Of a stretch of DNA of 64,000 nucleotides, positions 36,133 through 44,243 are shown one piece after another; the stretch's first letter is position 1, and each line of letters starts with the position of its first letter. Below the pieces are notes generated by a model that did not search any database, had not been told where the DNA came from, and worked only from the letters and a program-made list of their open reading frames with translations. The position numbers and the translations under genes were made by a program. This stretch comes from an uncultured Duncaniella sp. (GTDB taxonomy: Bacteria; Bacteroidota; Bacteroidia; Bacteroidales; Muribaculaceae), in contig CAJTMJ010000009.1 of assembly GCA_910577335.1 (NCBI GenBank), positions 1-64,000 on the forward strand, read 5' to 3'.

Positions 36133-36621
36133 ATGACAAAAGCAGAACTCGAAAGAAAAAAAGACCTTGCCCGTACCCTGTATATGTCCGGGAAGGAACA
36201 GACCGAGATCGCGGACATGGTCGGCGTATCGAGGGTAACTATATCGAAATGGTGTACTGCCGACGGATGGAAGGAGACCCGTGCTGCAAAAACAATATCG
36301 CGCCCGGAGCTGATCAAGAAGCTGCTGCTTGCAACAAACACCCTTCTTGACAAAGTGAACGCTTCCGGCGACCTAAACCTTATCGACAGTCTCGGAGATA
36401 AACTCTCCAAACTGACAGCCGCCATTGATAAACTCGACAAATCACAGGCAAATGTCGTGGCTGCAATCGAAGTATTCACCGCTTTCTCGAAATATCTTGA
36501 GTTCCGGGCAAAGACAGACCCGGAGATTACTCTTGAACTTATCAAGACAATCAACAGATTGCAGGACGGGTTCCTCATAGAGTCTTTTAACAAGGGAACA
36601 CTCGTTTGCTATGGCGACTAA
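36133..36621 (+). CDS. Terminase small subunit (DUF1804-like)
   Basis: 162 residues. An N-terminal helix-turn-helix (ARTLYMSGKEQTEIADMVGV, then SRVTISKWCTADGW) recognises DNA in Mu-like small terminases; the rest is helical with leucine heptads (LIDSLGDKLSKLTAAIDKL). First gene of the rightward block and overlapping the large subunit gene by 11 bp. Confidence 0.8.
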   Translation: MTKAELERKKDLARTLYMSGKEQTEIADMVGVSRVTISKWCTADGWKETRAAKTISRPELIKKLLLATNTLLDKVNASGDLNLIDSLGDKLSKLTAAIDKLDKSQANVVAAIEVFTAFSKYLEFRAKTDPEITLELIKTINRLQDGFLIESFNKGTLVCYGD

Positions 36622-38179
36622 ATGGACAAAAGAACAGAAGGAGGCGTTTGAACGGTGGCAGGAACATTGCCGGGAAGTTCAGACCCTGACAGCTGTGTCT
36701 ATGGCTATCGCCAAAGAGACCCCGGTTGAACGCGACAGGCGTATAAAACGGTTGCTCTCGAACTATGACGAGTTCTGCGAGTATTACTTCGCCCATTTCC
36801 TTACATTGCGCGACAAGACAACCGGCGAGGTCATCAAGACGATACACAATGCCCCCTTCCACACGAAAGCAGCTCTGAAGATAAGGAATACCCCCAACCT
36901 CAAGGCTGTGTTCAAATGGCCACGAGGTCATGCCAAGTCAACCCATATCGGTGTGTTCATTCCTCTTTGGCTGATTTTCCAACCGAAGAGGCTCATCAAT
37001 TTTATGATAACCGTCGGCAAGTCCGAAGACAGCGCAATCCGTCTGCTCGGCGATTTACAGGCCGAACTTGAATTCAACCAGAAATTGATTGCCGACTTCG
37101 GCGAGCAGAAAAACCTCGGTTCTTGGCTTGAGGGAGAATTCAAGACCAAGGGCGGTGCCAAGTTCCTTGCTGTTGGCCGTGGACAGTCTCCCCGTGGTCT
37201 CCGTGACCGCGAGGCTCGCCCGGATTATATTGTCATCGACGACTTGGACGATGACGAGATATGCCGGAATGAAAAGCGTATAAAGGATTTGACCGATTGG
37301 GTGAAGGAGGCTCTGTTCGGTGCGCTCGACGTTGGCCGTGGCCGTTTTATCATGGTCGGCAACCTTATCTCCAAAAACTCGGTGCTTGCCAATATTGCCG
37401 CTTCCAAAGGTGTTCATGTGTCCGAGATAAAGGCTGTTGACAGCGACGGGAACCCGGTATGGGCTGAAAAATGGACTAAGGAAGAGGCACAGGCATACAA
37501 GGATTTTGTCGGTTACAGGGCATGGGAAAAGGAGATGATGCACAACCCCATCACAGACGGCACCATCTTCAGGCATGAATGGATCCGGTTCAAGCGTATG
37601 CCCAAACTCGACAAGTACGATATGCTTGTCTGCTATACCGACCCGTCGTTCAAGTCAACCACAGCCAATGACTATAAGGCGTGTCGCCTGTGGGGTAAGA
37701 TAGGAACCGAGCTGCATCTTATCGACACATACGTCCGACAGGATACCGTCTCCGGCATGGTGCGTTGGCTGTATAACCTTTATGAAAGTTTGCCGGAGAA
37801 TGTCGTAGTGACATTCTATATGGAGGCGAATTTTATGCAGGATATTATCCTCGATGAGTTTGCGACGGAAGGAAACATTCGCGGCTATCAGCTGCCCATC
37901 ATGCCGGACACCCGAAAAAAGCCGGAGAAGATTCAGCGCATCGAGGCGGTCTCGCCTCTGTGGGAACGTGGATTCGTATTCTACAATGAAGCTCTCAAGG
38001 GTACCCCGGACATGGAGGTGGGCATAGAGCAGACTCTTGCACTTGAACGTGGCTCCCGTGTCCATGATGACGCGCCGGACGCAGACGAAGGTGCTATATG
38101 GTTCCTACAGCGAAGCACAAGACAAGAGACATTCAAACCGGTGTCGATACCGCGTCGGCACCCTAAAAATTCATGGTGA
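36611..38179 (+). CDS. Terminase large subunit
   Basis: 522 residues, the DNA-packaging motor and headful nuclease. Walker A-like WPRGHAKST (103-111), Walker B/catalytic acid YIVIDDLDDDE (about 207-217), a coupling motif region (GRFIMVGNLIS), and the RNase H-like nuclease start CYTDPSFK (about 343-350). The C-terminus is acidic/aromatic (DAPDADEGAIWFLQ). Overlaps the small subunit gene. Confidence 0.92.
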   Translation: MATKWTKEQKEAFERWQEHCREVQTLTAVSMAIAKETPVERDRRIKRLLSNYDEFCEYYFAHFLTLRDKTTGEVIKTIHNAPFHTKAALKIRNTPNLKAVFKWPRGHAKSTHIGVFIPLWLIFQPKRLINFMITVGKSEDSAIRLLGDLQAELEFNQKLIADFGEQKNLGSWLEGEFKTKGGAKFLAVGRGQSPRGLRDREARPDYIVIDDLDDDEICRNEKRIKDLTDWVKEALFGALDVGRGRFIMVGNLISKNSVLANIAASKGVHVSEIKAVDSDGNPVWAEKWTKEEAQAYKDFVGYRAWEKEMMHNPITDGTIFRHEWIRFKRMPKLDKYDMLVCYTDPSFKSTTANDYKACRLWGKIGTELHLIDTYVRQDTVSGMVRWLYNLYESLPENVVVTFYMEANFMQDIILDEFATEGNIRGYQLPIMPDTRKKPEKIQRIEAVSPLWERGFVFYNEALKGTPDMEVGIEQTLALERGSRVHDDAPDADEGAIWFLQRSTRQETFKPVSIPRRHPKNSW

Positions 38180-38180
38180 T

Positions 38181-38411
38181 ATGTTTAAGACCATCAAAAA
38201 GTATTATGCCGCATGGCTATACAAGAGAGCCGTGCGCAAGGCTAAAAAACTCGCCGAACTGTTCGGTATGAAGTATTATGTCATTCACCTCGGAGGCTCT
38301 CTCAAGGTCGTTCCGAAACAGACTATCAAGGAACTCATCAAGCGCAAGCGATTCCGCAAGGGTGTGACTGTCGAGGATATTGAGAGACACGCTCTTTTCG
38401 TAACAACTTAA
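38181..38411 (+). CDS. Small basic phage protein
   Basis: 76 residues from the ATG 38181, 1 bp after the terminase stop. Very Lys/Arg-rich (KKYYAAWLYKRAVRKAKKLAELFG, KRKRFRKG), so probably binds nucleic acid or a nucleoprotein; contains KYYVIHLGGSLKVVPKQTI. Not recognised. Its position among head genes suggests a packaging or head-completion accessory role. Confidence 0.6.
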   Translation: MFKTIKKYYAAWLYKRAVRKAKKLAELFGMKYYVIHLGGSLKVVPKQTIKELIKRKRFRKGVTVEDIERHALFVTT

Positions 38412-38421
38412 TTTCAGCGTC

Positions 38422-38838
38422 ATGTTTATCACCGACAACGACTACGCCGTGGTCATAGGCGAAGATGCGCTCAAGGTTATCTCCCGTGCCTCTGAGGAAA
38501 ACCGCGCCAATGCGGAACTTGAGGCAATCGAGGAAATTTCCGGCTACCTGCGTCCTGTCTATGACTGTGAGGCGATTTTTTCAGCCGAAGGGAATGCCCG
38601 GAACAGGCTTATTGTCATGCGGACTGCCGACATAGCCCTCTATCATCTTGTGGCCTCGCTCCCTCAGAAGATGGGTATTGAGATTCGCAAGGAGCGTTAT
38701 GAACGGGCTATCGAATGGCTCGAAGGCGTTCAGTCCGGCAAGATCATCCCGGACTTGCCGCTGATTGAAGAAGAGGACACACCCATCATGAACGGTACTA
38801 TATTTCACTCGGAGCCACGACTCCGTCATAATTGGTAA
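38422..38838 (+). CDS. Mu gp36-like head completion protein (DUF1320)
   Basis: 138 residues starting MFITDNDYAVVIGEDALKVI, the typical beginning of the gp36/DUF1320 family of Mu-like phages, with the helical core EEISGYLRPVYDCEAIF and the DIALYHLVASLPQ segment. Family members are head-tail connector or head-completion proteins. The portal gene follows by 4 bp. Confidence 0.85.
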   Translation: MFITDNDYAVVIGEDALKVISRASEENRANAELEAIEEISGYLRPVYDCEAIFSAEGNARNRLIVMRTADIALYHLVASLPQKMGIEIRKERYERAIEWLEGVQSGKIIPDLPLIEEEDTPIMNGTIFHSEPRLRHNW

Positions 38839-38842
38839 AACT

Positions 38843-40180
38843 ATGGGCGTACTCGACAAATTCCTTGAGAACTTTCGCTCCAAAAAGAGCGACCCCATGA
38901 TATTGAATACCCCATACGGGGAACTGAATCTTGCCAAGCCGAAAGACCGGGCAAAGTTTCAGAGTATCGTCATGGACATACATCGGACTACTGATGCACT
39001 GACGCGAAAGGACATCGCGGATTGGAGGGCGGCATGGCAGCTGGCAATAAATGTTGACAACCCGAACCGGCAGCGTCTCTATGACATATACAGGGATGTT
39101 GCCGTTGACCTCCACCTCTCCGGCTGTATCGAGCAGCGGCGAGGATTCGTGATGTCTCGTTCATTCAAACTCGTTAACGAATCCGGCGACGAGGATGAGA
39201 CAGCCAAACATTATTTTGATCAGTCATGGTTCAAACAACTCTTGCGCCTCTGTCATGATTCGTTATGGTTCGGCCACTCATTGATTGAACTCGGAGAGCT
39301 CACGCAGGACGGAGACGGTTGCCTGTCTTATGACGGTGTCCGGCTCATACCTCGCAAGCACGTTATCCCGGAGTATCACCGCTGTGTCCAAAATGTTGGC
39401 GACGACTGGACTTCGGGCATAGACTATCACGAAAGGCCATATTCGGATTGGCTGATAGAAGCCGGACAGTCTGATGATCTCGGTCTGTTCCTCAAGGCGG
39501 CACAACAGACAATTCCTAAAAAGAACGCTCTCGCGTTTTGGGATGCCTTTGCCGAGATATTCGGTATGCCCATGCGTGTCGCCAAGACAACTACACGCGA
39601 CCCCAAGGAGTGGAGACGTCTTGAGCAGATGATACAGGAAGCCGGGAGCAACCTCGGTATGGTTACCGGCATGGAGACGGAGGTTCAGTTTGTCGAATCC
39701 GGCAAAGGGGATGCCTTCAATGTATATGACAAGCGCATTGATCGTGCCAATTCGGAACTGTCAAAGCTGACCATCGGCCAGACCATGACAATCGAGGACG
39801 GCTCATCGCTGTCTCAGTCCGAAACGCACTTACAGGTATTCGAGAACCTTGTGGAGTCTGACCGCGATATGCTCCGCGACATCGTAAATAATCAGCTTAT
39901 TCCTCGCATGATCAAGCACGGCTTCCCTCTCAAAGGCTTGCGCTTTGAATGGGACGATGCAGTGGACTATACGCCGGAACAGCAGATTAATTACGAGACT
40001 ATGATCCTAAATAATTTTGAGGTCGATCCTTCATACTTTGCCGACAAATACGGTATGCCTGTGGGAGACCGCCGGGAGATGGCACCAACCATGCCGCCTG
40101 GAGATGATGTGGAAGACGGCGATGACACGAAGCCGGAGGATAAGGGCAAGCAAAAGAACGGCAGACCTTTTTTCGACTAA
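38843..40180 (+). CDS. Portal protein (Mu gp29-like, DUF935)
   Basis: 445 residues. DUF935 features: DLHLSGCIEQRRGFVMSRSF, SLIELGELTQDGDG, the characteristic FAEIFGMPMRVAKTTTRDP segment, TIGQTMTIEDGSSLSQSETH, and a C-terminal ILNNFEVDPSYFADKYGMPV. Forms the ring through which DNA enters the head and to which the tail attaches. The MuF gene follows after 14 bp. Confidence 0.92.
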   Translation: MGVLDKFLENFRSKKSDPMILNTPYGELNLAKPKDRAKFQSIVMDIHRTTDALTRKDIADWRAAWQLAINVDNPNRQRLYDIYRDVAVDLHLSGCIEQRRGFVMSRSFKLVNESGDEDETAKHYFDQSWFKQLLRLCHDSLWFGHSLIELGELTQDGDGCLSYDGVRLIPRKHVIPEYHRCVQNVGDDWTSGIDYHERPYSDWLIEAGQSDDLGLFLKAAQQTIPKKNALAFWDAFAEIFGMPMRVAKTTTRDPKEWRRLEQMIQEAGSNLGMVTGMETEVQFVESGKGDAFNVYDKRIDRANSELSKLTIGQTMTIEDGSSLSQSETHLQVFENLVESDRDMLRDIVNNQLIPRMIKHGFPLKGLRFEWDDAVDYTPEQQINYETMILNNFEVDPSYFADKYGMPVGDRREMAPTMPPGDDVEDGDDTKPEDKGKQKNGRPFFD

Positions 40181-40194
40181 GCCCCACTGACTAT

Positions 40195-41496
40195 GTGGGG
40201 CTGCATGAACGCTATGCCCGTCTGCTCAGGAATATGCCGGAGGTGTTCATGGCCGGGCGCAAAGAGCGTGAAGATGAAATACGCAAGCAGCTCTCAGTTC
40301 TGTTCGACGGCATGATGAAGGCCGTATATAAAACCGAAGGAGCGCAGCTCTCCATCGACATTCTATCGACGCCGCAAGTCCGAGAATTCATAGAGAGTCA
40401 TGCGTCTGTCCTTGACTCGTCATTCGAACAAGTAAAGATGTCCGATGCCATGCGTAAAAGACTCCACCGCTCGGACTTTATCTTCTCCGGCATTAAGACA
40501 TTCCACGAACTCAACGAGGCTTTCCCCTCGCTTGTAGATGAGAACGGCGAACGAAAATCGTTTGAACGCTTTTTGAACGATGTTCGAAGCATAGACCAGA
40601 CCTATAATGCAAACTACCTCCGGGCGGAGTATAACTTTGTCACCGCTTCAGCAGAGATGGCCGCTAAATGGGAAGGTTTCATGCAGGATGGCGACCGCTA
40701 TCATCTCCAATATCGAACTCAAAAGGATGATAAGGTTCGCCCGGAACACGCCGCCCTCGATGGTGTGACGCTCCCTCCTTCCGACCCGTTTTGGGCGGAG
40801 TTCTATCCTCCGAATGGATGGAACTGCCGATGCACTGTCGTACAGGTTCGCAAGTCAAAGTATCCGGCGACATCCCATGCCGAAGCTATGAGGCTTGGCG
40901 ACGAGGCTCTGCAACGCGACAGCAAGGGAATATTCCGCTTCAATCCCGGACTTGAGCTAAAGACGGTGCCGGACTACAATCCCTACACCATACGACGCTG
41001 CCGGGATTGCGACATAAACAAGCGGAAATTCGCATTCAGGCCGATGAACAGTCTGTGTGAGGCGTGTGCCATCATAAATGAGTGTTACAACGACCTGTCA
41101 AAATCCGAAAGTGCCGTTGTCAAAAAGCATTATATGCGTGAGATGGAACCGCTTCTTACAAAGAAAATTTCTGTCAATGGCAACGGACATCCTATGAGTG
41201 TCGGGTTCTCCAAATATGGGAACAAGCATTTATACGCCGATACTTTCGGGAGGAGTTCCGTGCTGACTAAAGATGATCTCGCCTCACTTGACTCTCTTTT
41301 AGCCGGAGCGAAATTCATAAAAAAAGTGTCGAAATCAAAACCTCGCCGCGACCGCATCGAGAGATTCTACTATTATGAGGCTGAGCTGCATGGCAGGAAG
41401 GTCTATCTCAATGTCGGAGAAACCGACATCATATCGCGTACCGGCAAAATCAGACATGACCGATTCCTGTATTCGATAACGGATACGATACAATAA
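40195..41496 (+). CDS. MuF head morphogenesis protein with BECR-type toxin-like C-terminus
   Basis: 433 residues starting at GTG 40195; there is no upstream ATG in frame after the stop at 40141. Residues 1-270 are Mu F-like (SDFIFSGIKTFHELNEAFPS; QDGDRYHLQYRTQKDDKVRPEH; FYPPNGWNCRCTVVQV), packaged minor head proteins. The last 120 residues contain SVGFSKYGNKHLYADTF and FYYYEAELHGRKVYLNVGE, ending GKIRHDRFLYSITDTI. This resembles the phage Barnase-EndoU-ColicinE5/D-RelE (PBECR) nuclease domains found at the C-terminus of MuF polymorphic toxins. No immunity gene is obvious next to it. N-terminal call firm; toxin call by resemblance only. Confidence 0.8.
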   Translation: MGLHERYARLLRNMPEVFMAGRKEREDEIRKQLSVLFDGMMKAVYKTEGAQLSIDILSTPQVREFIESHASVLDSSFEQVKMSDAMRKRLHRSDFIFSGIKTFHELNEAFPSLVDENGERKSFERFLNDVRSIDQTYNANYLRAEYNFVTASAEMAAKWEGFMQDGDRYHLQYRTQKDDKVRPEHAALDGVTLPPSDPFWAEFYPPNGWNCRCTVVQVRKSKYPATSHAEAMRLGDEALQRDSKGIFRFNPGLELKTVPDYNPYTIRRCRDCDINKRKFAFRPMNSLCEACAIINECYNDLSKSESAVVKKHYMREMEPLLTKKISVNGNGHPMSVGFSKYGNKHLYADTFGRSSVLTKDDLASLDSLLAGAKFIKKVSKSKPRRDRIERFYYYEAELHGRKVYLNVGETDIISRTGKIRHDRFLYSITDTIQ

Positions 41497-41568
41497 AAAA
41501 AGAACCGACTGTGGCGACACCTTATGCTTTACGCAAGTTTAGCCCACACACAGTGCGATTCTTGATTG

Positions 41569-41598
41569 CAAATTTACAAACAATTTCTGACATACAAA
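41569..41598 (-). promoter_or_regulatory. Possible leftward promoter antisense to MuF gene
   Basis: Minus-strand TTTG (41598-41595), 18 bp, TAAATTTG (41576-41569): a good Bacteroidales promoter match pointing into the 3' end of the MuF gene from the gap before the DGR template. No minus-strand gene follows, so it would make an antisense RNA, if active. The rest of the 41497-41680 gap is AT-rich without a gene. Confidence 0.35.
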
Positions 41599-41684
41599 AG
41601 TTTATGAGCACGATTTTAATGCTTTTCAAGACCGCCAACAGGCTTCTGATATAACTTATTCACTGCTGAACGCCAAATTATGAG

Positions 41685-41692
41685 TAAATTTG
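41685..41692 (+). promoter_or_regulatory. Predicted promoter of DGR template RNA and reverse transcriptase
   Basis: TAAATTTG fits the -7 consensus and lies 20 bp before the template repeat; a start near 41699 would put the whole template in the RNA. No clear TTTG -33 box is present, so it may be weak or need an activator. Confidence 0.45.
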
Positions 41693-41712
41693 CAGTCTCA
41701 AAGGCGGAGTCC

Positions 41713-41831
41713 CTCAATAGGCCGTGTGGTCTATCGCGGCAACAACAACGCGAATGCGAATGGCGGCGTGTCGTACGCGAATGCGAATAACGATGCTTCG
41801 AATGCGAACACGAATGTCGGCTCGCGTCTGG
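41713..41831 (+). ncRNA. DGR template repeat (TR)
   Basis: 119-nt donor that pairs with the variable repeat at 15641-15759. It is loaded with AAC/AAT codons in the phase of the target protein: eleven AAY codons, of which seven differ in the VR. 29 of 119 bases are A; eight of these 29 differ in the VR against only two of the 90 other bases. That is the A-specific signature of mutagenic reverse transcription. The TR is not itself translated in any obvious gene. Confidence 0.93.
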
Positions 41832-42037
41832 ACAACCAACAATCGGCGTACATCACCGGGAACGTGTTCCCCACGAGGTGCCGAGAGGGATAAGCCACGG
41901 CAACAGCGGCGAAAGCCGGAAAGCCGGAACATCAAGTGAACGAGTAGGGTTTGGTAGGCGTAAGCTCGAAGAACCCGGACTCGGAGAAGGAAGGCTCAAG
42001 GAGCCGGTTGTTACACATTTCTAAAACGCTCCGCACC
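41832..42037 (+). ncRNA. DGR spacer RNA between TR and reverse transcriptase
   Basis: 206 nt with no homology to the VR. In characterised DGRs the RNA 3' of the TR folds, binds the reverse transcriptase and primes cDNA synthesis. Here short GC helices are visible (GGCTCAAGGAGCC-type foldback near 41993-42005 and AAAGCCGG repeats near 41913-41925). Exact RNA ends unknown. Confidence 0.6.
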
Positions 42038-43342
42038 ATGCGTCGAGAAGGACATATCATAGAGGAGATTGTCGCCTATCCCAATATGGCACAGTCATTC
42101 GACCAAGTTCTGCGAGGCACAAGCCGGAAGCGGAGCCGACAGGGTCGTTGGCTATTGGCGCACCGGGAGGAGGTTATAGCGGAACTCTCGGCTCAGATTG
42201 CCGACGGCAGCTATTTCATCGCCGGTGGATACAGGGAGCGCACAATCATCGAGGGCGGCAAAGAACGGCACATACAGGTTCTTACGATGAAAGACCGCAT
42301 CGCCGTCCATGCTGTGATGTCTGTTGTCGATGAGCATCTGAAATGCCGCTTCATACGCACGACTTCGGCAAGCATCAAGGGTCGCGGTATGCATGACCTC
42401 AAGGCTTACATCGAGCGTGATCTCCGGGAACACCCGGACGAGACCCGGTTCTGTTACAAGTTCGACATCTCCAAGTTCTATGAGAGCGTCAGTCAGCAGT
42501 CCATTATCGATTGCGTCCGGCGCATCTTCAAGGATGAGAAGCTGATTGTGATACTTGAGCGGTTTATCCGTATGATGCCCTCCGGGGTGAGTATAGGCTT
42601 GAGAAGTTCCCAAGGACTTTGCAACCTGCTCCTGTCGGTTCATCTCGATCACATTCTTAAAGACCGTCTCGGAGTGCCGTTCTATTATCGATACTGCGAT
42701 GATGGTGCAGTCCTTGCCGCCTCCAAAGAGGAACTGTGGAGAATCCGGGACATCGTCCATGAGTGCGTGGGGAGCATAGGTCTCAAGATAAAAGAGAACG
42801 AGCGTGTATTCCCGGTAACCGAGGGCATTGATTTTTTGGGATACGTCATCTATCCCGACCATGCGCTTATCCGCAAGCGCATCAAGAAGAAGTTCGCCCG
42901 GAAGATGGGCGAAGTGAAAAGTCGTAAAAGACGACGTGTGCTTGTTGCATCATTCTACGGAATGGCCAAGCACGCGCAATGTAATAATCTTTTTAACAAA
43001 TTAACAGGCATAGAAATGAAATCATTCAAAGACCTCAATGTCGCTTACAAGCCTGATGACGGCAAGAAGCGATTCCCCGGAGCGGTGGTAAGCATCCGGG
43101 AACTGGTGAACCTTCCCATCGTAGTCCGCGACTTCGAGATGGGAGTCAAGACCTCGCAGGGCGAAGACCGCTGCGTTGTCGCCATCGAGCAGAACGGCGA
43201 ACAGAAGAAGTTCTTCACCAATTCGGAGGAGATGAAAAACATCCTCCAGCAAGTTAGTGAAATGCCGGACGGGTTCCCCTTCGAGACCACCATCAAGGCG
43301 GAGACCTTCGGCAAAGGTAAAACCAAATACGTCTTTACTTAA
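42038..43342 (+). CDS. DGR reverse transcriptase with C-terminal extension
   Basis: 434 residues from ATG 42038, where RT similarity begins; the longer frame to 41951 is rejected. RT motifs in order: FDISKFYES (142-150, catalytic D143), SIGLRSSQ (185-192, the DGR-specific motif 4 where most RTs have a Q-G-x-x-x-S-P pattern), YCDD (219-222), and IDFLGYVIYP (264-273, the F-L-G-Y thumb motif). After a basic segment (KSRKRRRVLVASFYGMAKHA) come about 105 extra residues (330-434) that look like a small beta-rich domain (VNLPIVVRDFEMGV, CVVAIEQNGEQKKFFTNSEEM). It copies the TR RNA into A-mutagenised cDNA. The next gene is 2 bp downstream. Confidence 0.93.
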   Translation: MRREGHIIEEIVAYPNMAQSFDQVLRGTSRKRSRQGRWLLAHREEVIAELSAQIADGSYFIAGGYRERTIIEGGKERHIQVLTMKDRIAVHAVMSVVDEHLKCRFIRTTSASIKGRGMHDLKAYIERDLREHPDETRFCYKFDISKFYESVSQQSIIDCVRRIFKDEKLIVILERFIRMMPSGVSIGLRSSQGLCNLLLSVHLDHILKDRLGVPFYYRYCDDGAVLAASKEELWRIRDIVHECVGSIGLKIKENERVFPVTEGIDFLGYVIYPDHALIRKRIKKKFARKMGEVKSRKRRRVLVASFYGMAKHAQCNNLFNKLTGIEMKSFKDLNVAYKPDDGKKRFPGAVVSIRELVNLPIVVRDFEMGVKTSQGEDRCVVAIEQNGEQKKFFTNSEEMKNILQQVSEMPDGFPFETTIKAETFGKGKTKYVFT

Positions 43343-43344
43343 AC

Positions 43345-43830
43345 ATGAAACGAGTCCAAGGCAATCCCGATGTCGCTCTGATTGAGTGTACCAACCCGAT
43401 CAGAAAAAAATGGCGCATCCGTTGGGACGTAACTACTGACGAATCCGGCACCACCTCCTACATGGAGGAGGAGTTCAACCATCAGCCTTCCGTGGAGGAA
43501 ATCAAATCAATCATCAGCGGTTGGATTGATGAGCAAACCCGAAATGCAATCCTCTCCGGCTTTTCGTATGAGGGCAATACCGTCTGGCTCTCTATCGAGA
43601 ATCAGACCAACTATGAGAGGGACTACAACAAGGCCAGACTCGGTTTGCCGGGATCTCTGCCTGTCACCTTCAAATTCGGCTCTGATGAAAAGCCGGTCTA
43701 CCGTATATTCGAGACCATCGGTGACATCGAAGAGTTTTACCAAGGCTACACATCCCACATCAAGAAGATACAGCTTGCCGGATGGAACGCCAAGGACGCG
43801 ATTGACTTGGAACTCTACCGAGTAGACTGA
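43345..43830 (+). CDS. Hypothetical protein coupled to the DGR reverse transcriptase
   Basis: 161 residues, starting 2 bp after the reverse transcriptase stop and so surely cotranscribed. It resembles DUF4376-type phage proteins (SGFSYEGNTVWLSIENQTNY, then LPVTFKF, IGDIEEFYQGYTSHIKKIQ), often found beside tail-fibre genes. It does not look like Avd, the usual DGR accessory, which is a small four-helix basic protein. It could be a fibre-assembly factor or a DGR accessory of another kind; undecided. A GC hairpin (GCCCTTCGGGGGAGGGC) lies about 20 bp past its stop. Confidence 0.65.
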   Translation: MKRVQGNPDVALIECTNPIRKKWRIRWDVTTDESGTTSYMEEEFNHQPSVEEIKSIISGWIDEQTRNAILSGFSYEGNTVWLSIENQTNYERDYNKARLGLPGSLPVTFKFGSDEKPVYRIFETIGDIEEFYQGYTSHIKKIQLAGWNAKDAIDLELYRVD

Positions 43831-43930
43831 CCCATCTGCCCTTCGGGGGAGGGCATAATGCCTTCTCCGGCCGATCTAACCGTGCTTGTTATATAAGTGA
43901 GACAGTGCAAAATTACAAAAATTTCGGGAC

Positions 43931-44173
43931 ATGACCATATTTGAGATTCTGAAATTCAACCGGGAACTGCTTAACAGGCTCCGTAAATCCGGGATTCGAC
44001 TTGAAGATGCCGACTACATCGACCTTTTCGTTGACTTCAACAAAATGGTCGCCGCCGGAGAAAAAGTGTCGTATGCGGTGGCTTGCCTTGCCACCAATTA
44101 CCGTATATCAGAGCGCAAAGTCTATACTCTGATCAAGCGGTTCCAAAGTGACTGCAATCCGGGTGCAGTGTAA
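43931..44173 (+). CDS. Small HTH protein, possible Mor/C-like late activator
   Basis: 80 residues. The C-terminal half reads VSYAVACLATNYRISERKVYTLIKRFQ, a helix-turn-helix like that of Mor/C late-gene activators. It precedes the thymidylate-synthase-like/Dam pair, whose promoter has a good -7 but no -33 box, as activator-dependent promoters do. The early-region protein at 46860-47102 has a similar ending, so either could be the late activator. Confidence 0.55.
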   Translation: MTIFEILKFNRELLNRLRKSGIRLEDADYIDLFVDFNKMVAAGEKVSYAVACLATNYRISERKVYTLIKRFQSDCNPGAV

Positions 44174-44211
44174 TTCGTCGTGTCGATAGTGTGCCACAGT
44201 CGCCGGTGCGC

Positions 44212-44219
44212 TAACTTTG
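44212..44219 (+). promoter_or_regulatory. Predicted promoter of the TS-like/Dam pair
   Basis: TAACTTTG matches TAnnTTTG exactly, 25 bp before the ATG at 44244. The region 19 bp upstream lacks TTTG, suggesting activator dependence. Confidence 0.5.
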
Positions 44220-44243
44220 CACTGTTTCAATTCTCTCAACAAA

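Noticed and set aside
36045..36593. 182-codon minus-strand frame opposite the small terminase
   Set aside because: Antisense of a gene with a clear HTH and family match.
41690..41893. Short open frame across the template repeat
   Set aside because: The TR mirrors the target's coding phase by descent; the frame ends soon after the TR, and TR function is as RNA.
42000..43342. Group II intron or retron reverse transcriptase
   Set aside because: No maturase or endonuclease domain and no retron msr/msd; the SIGLRSSQ motif and the matching TR/VR pair identify a DGR.
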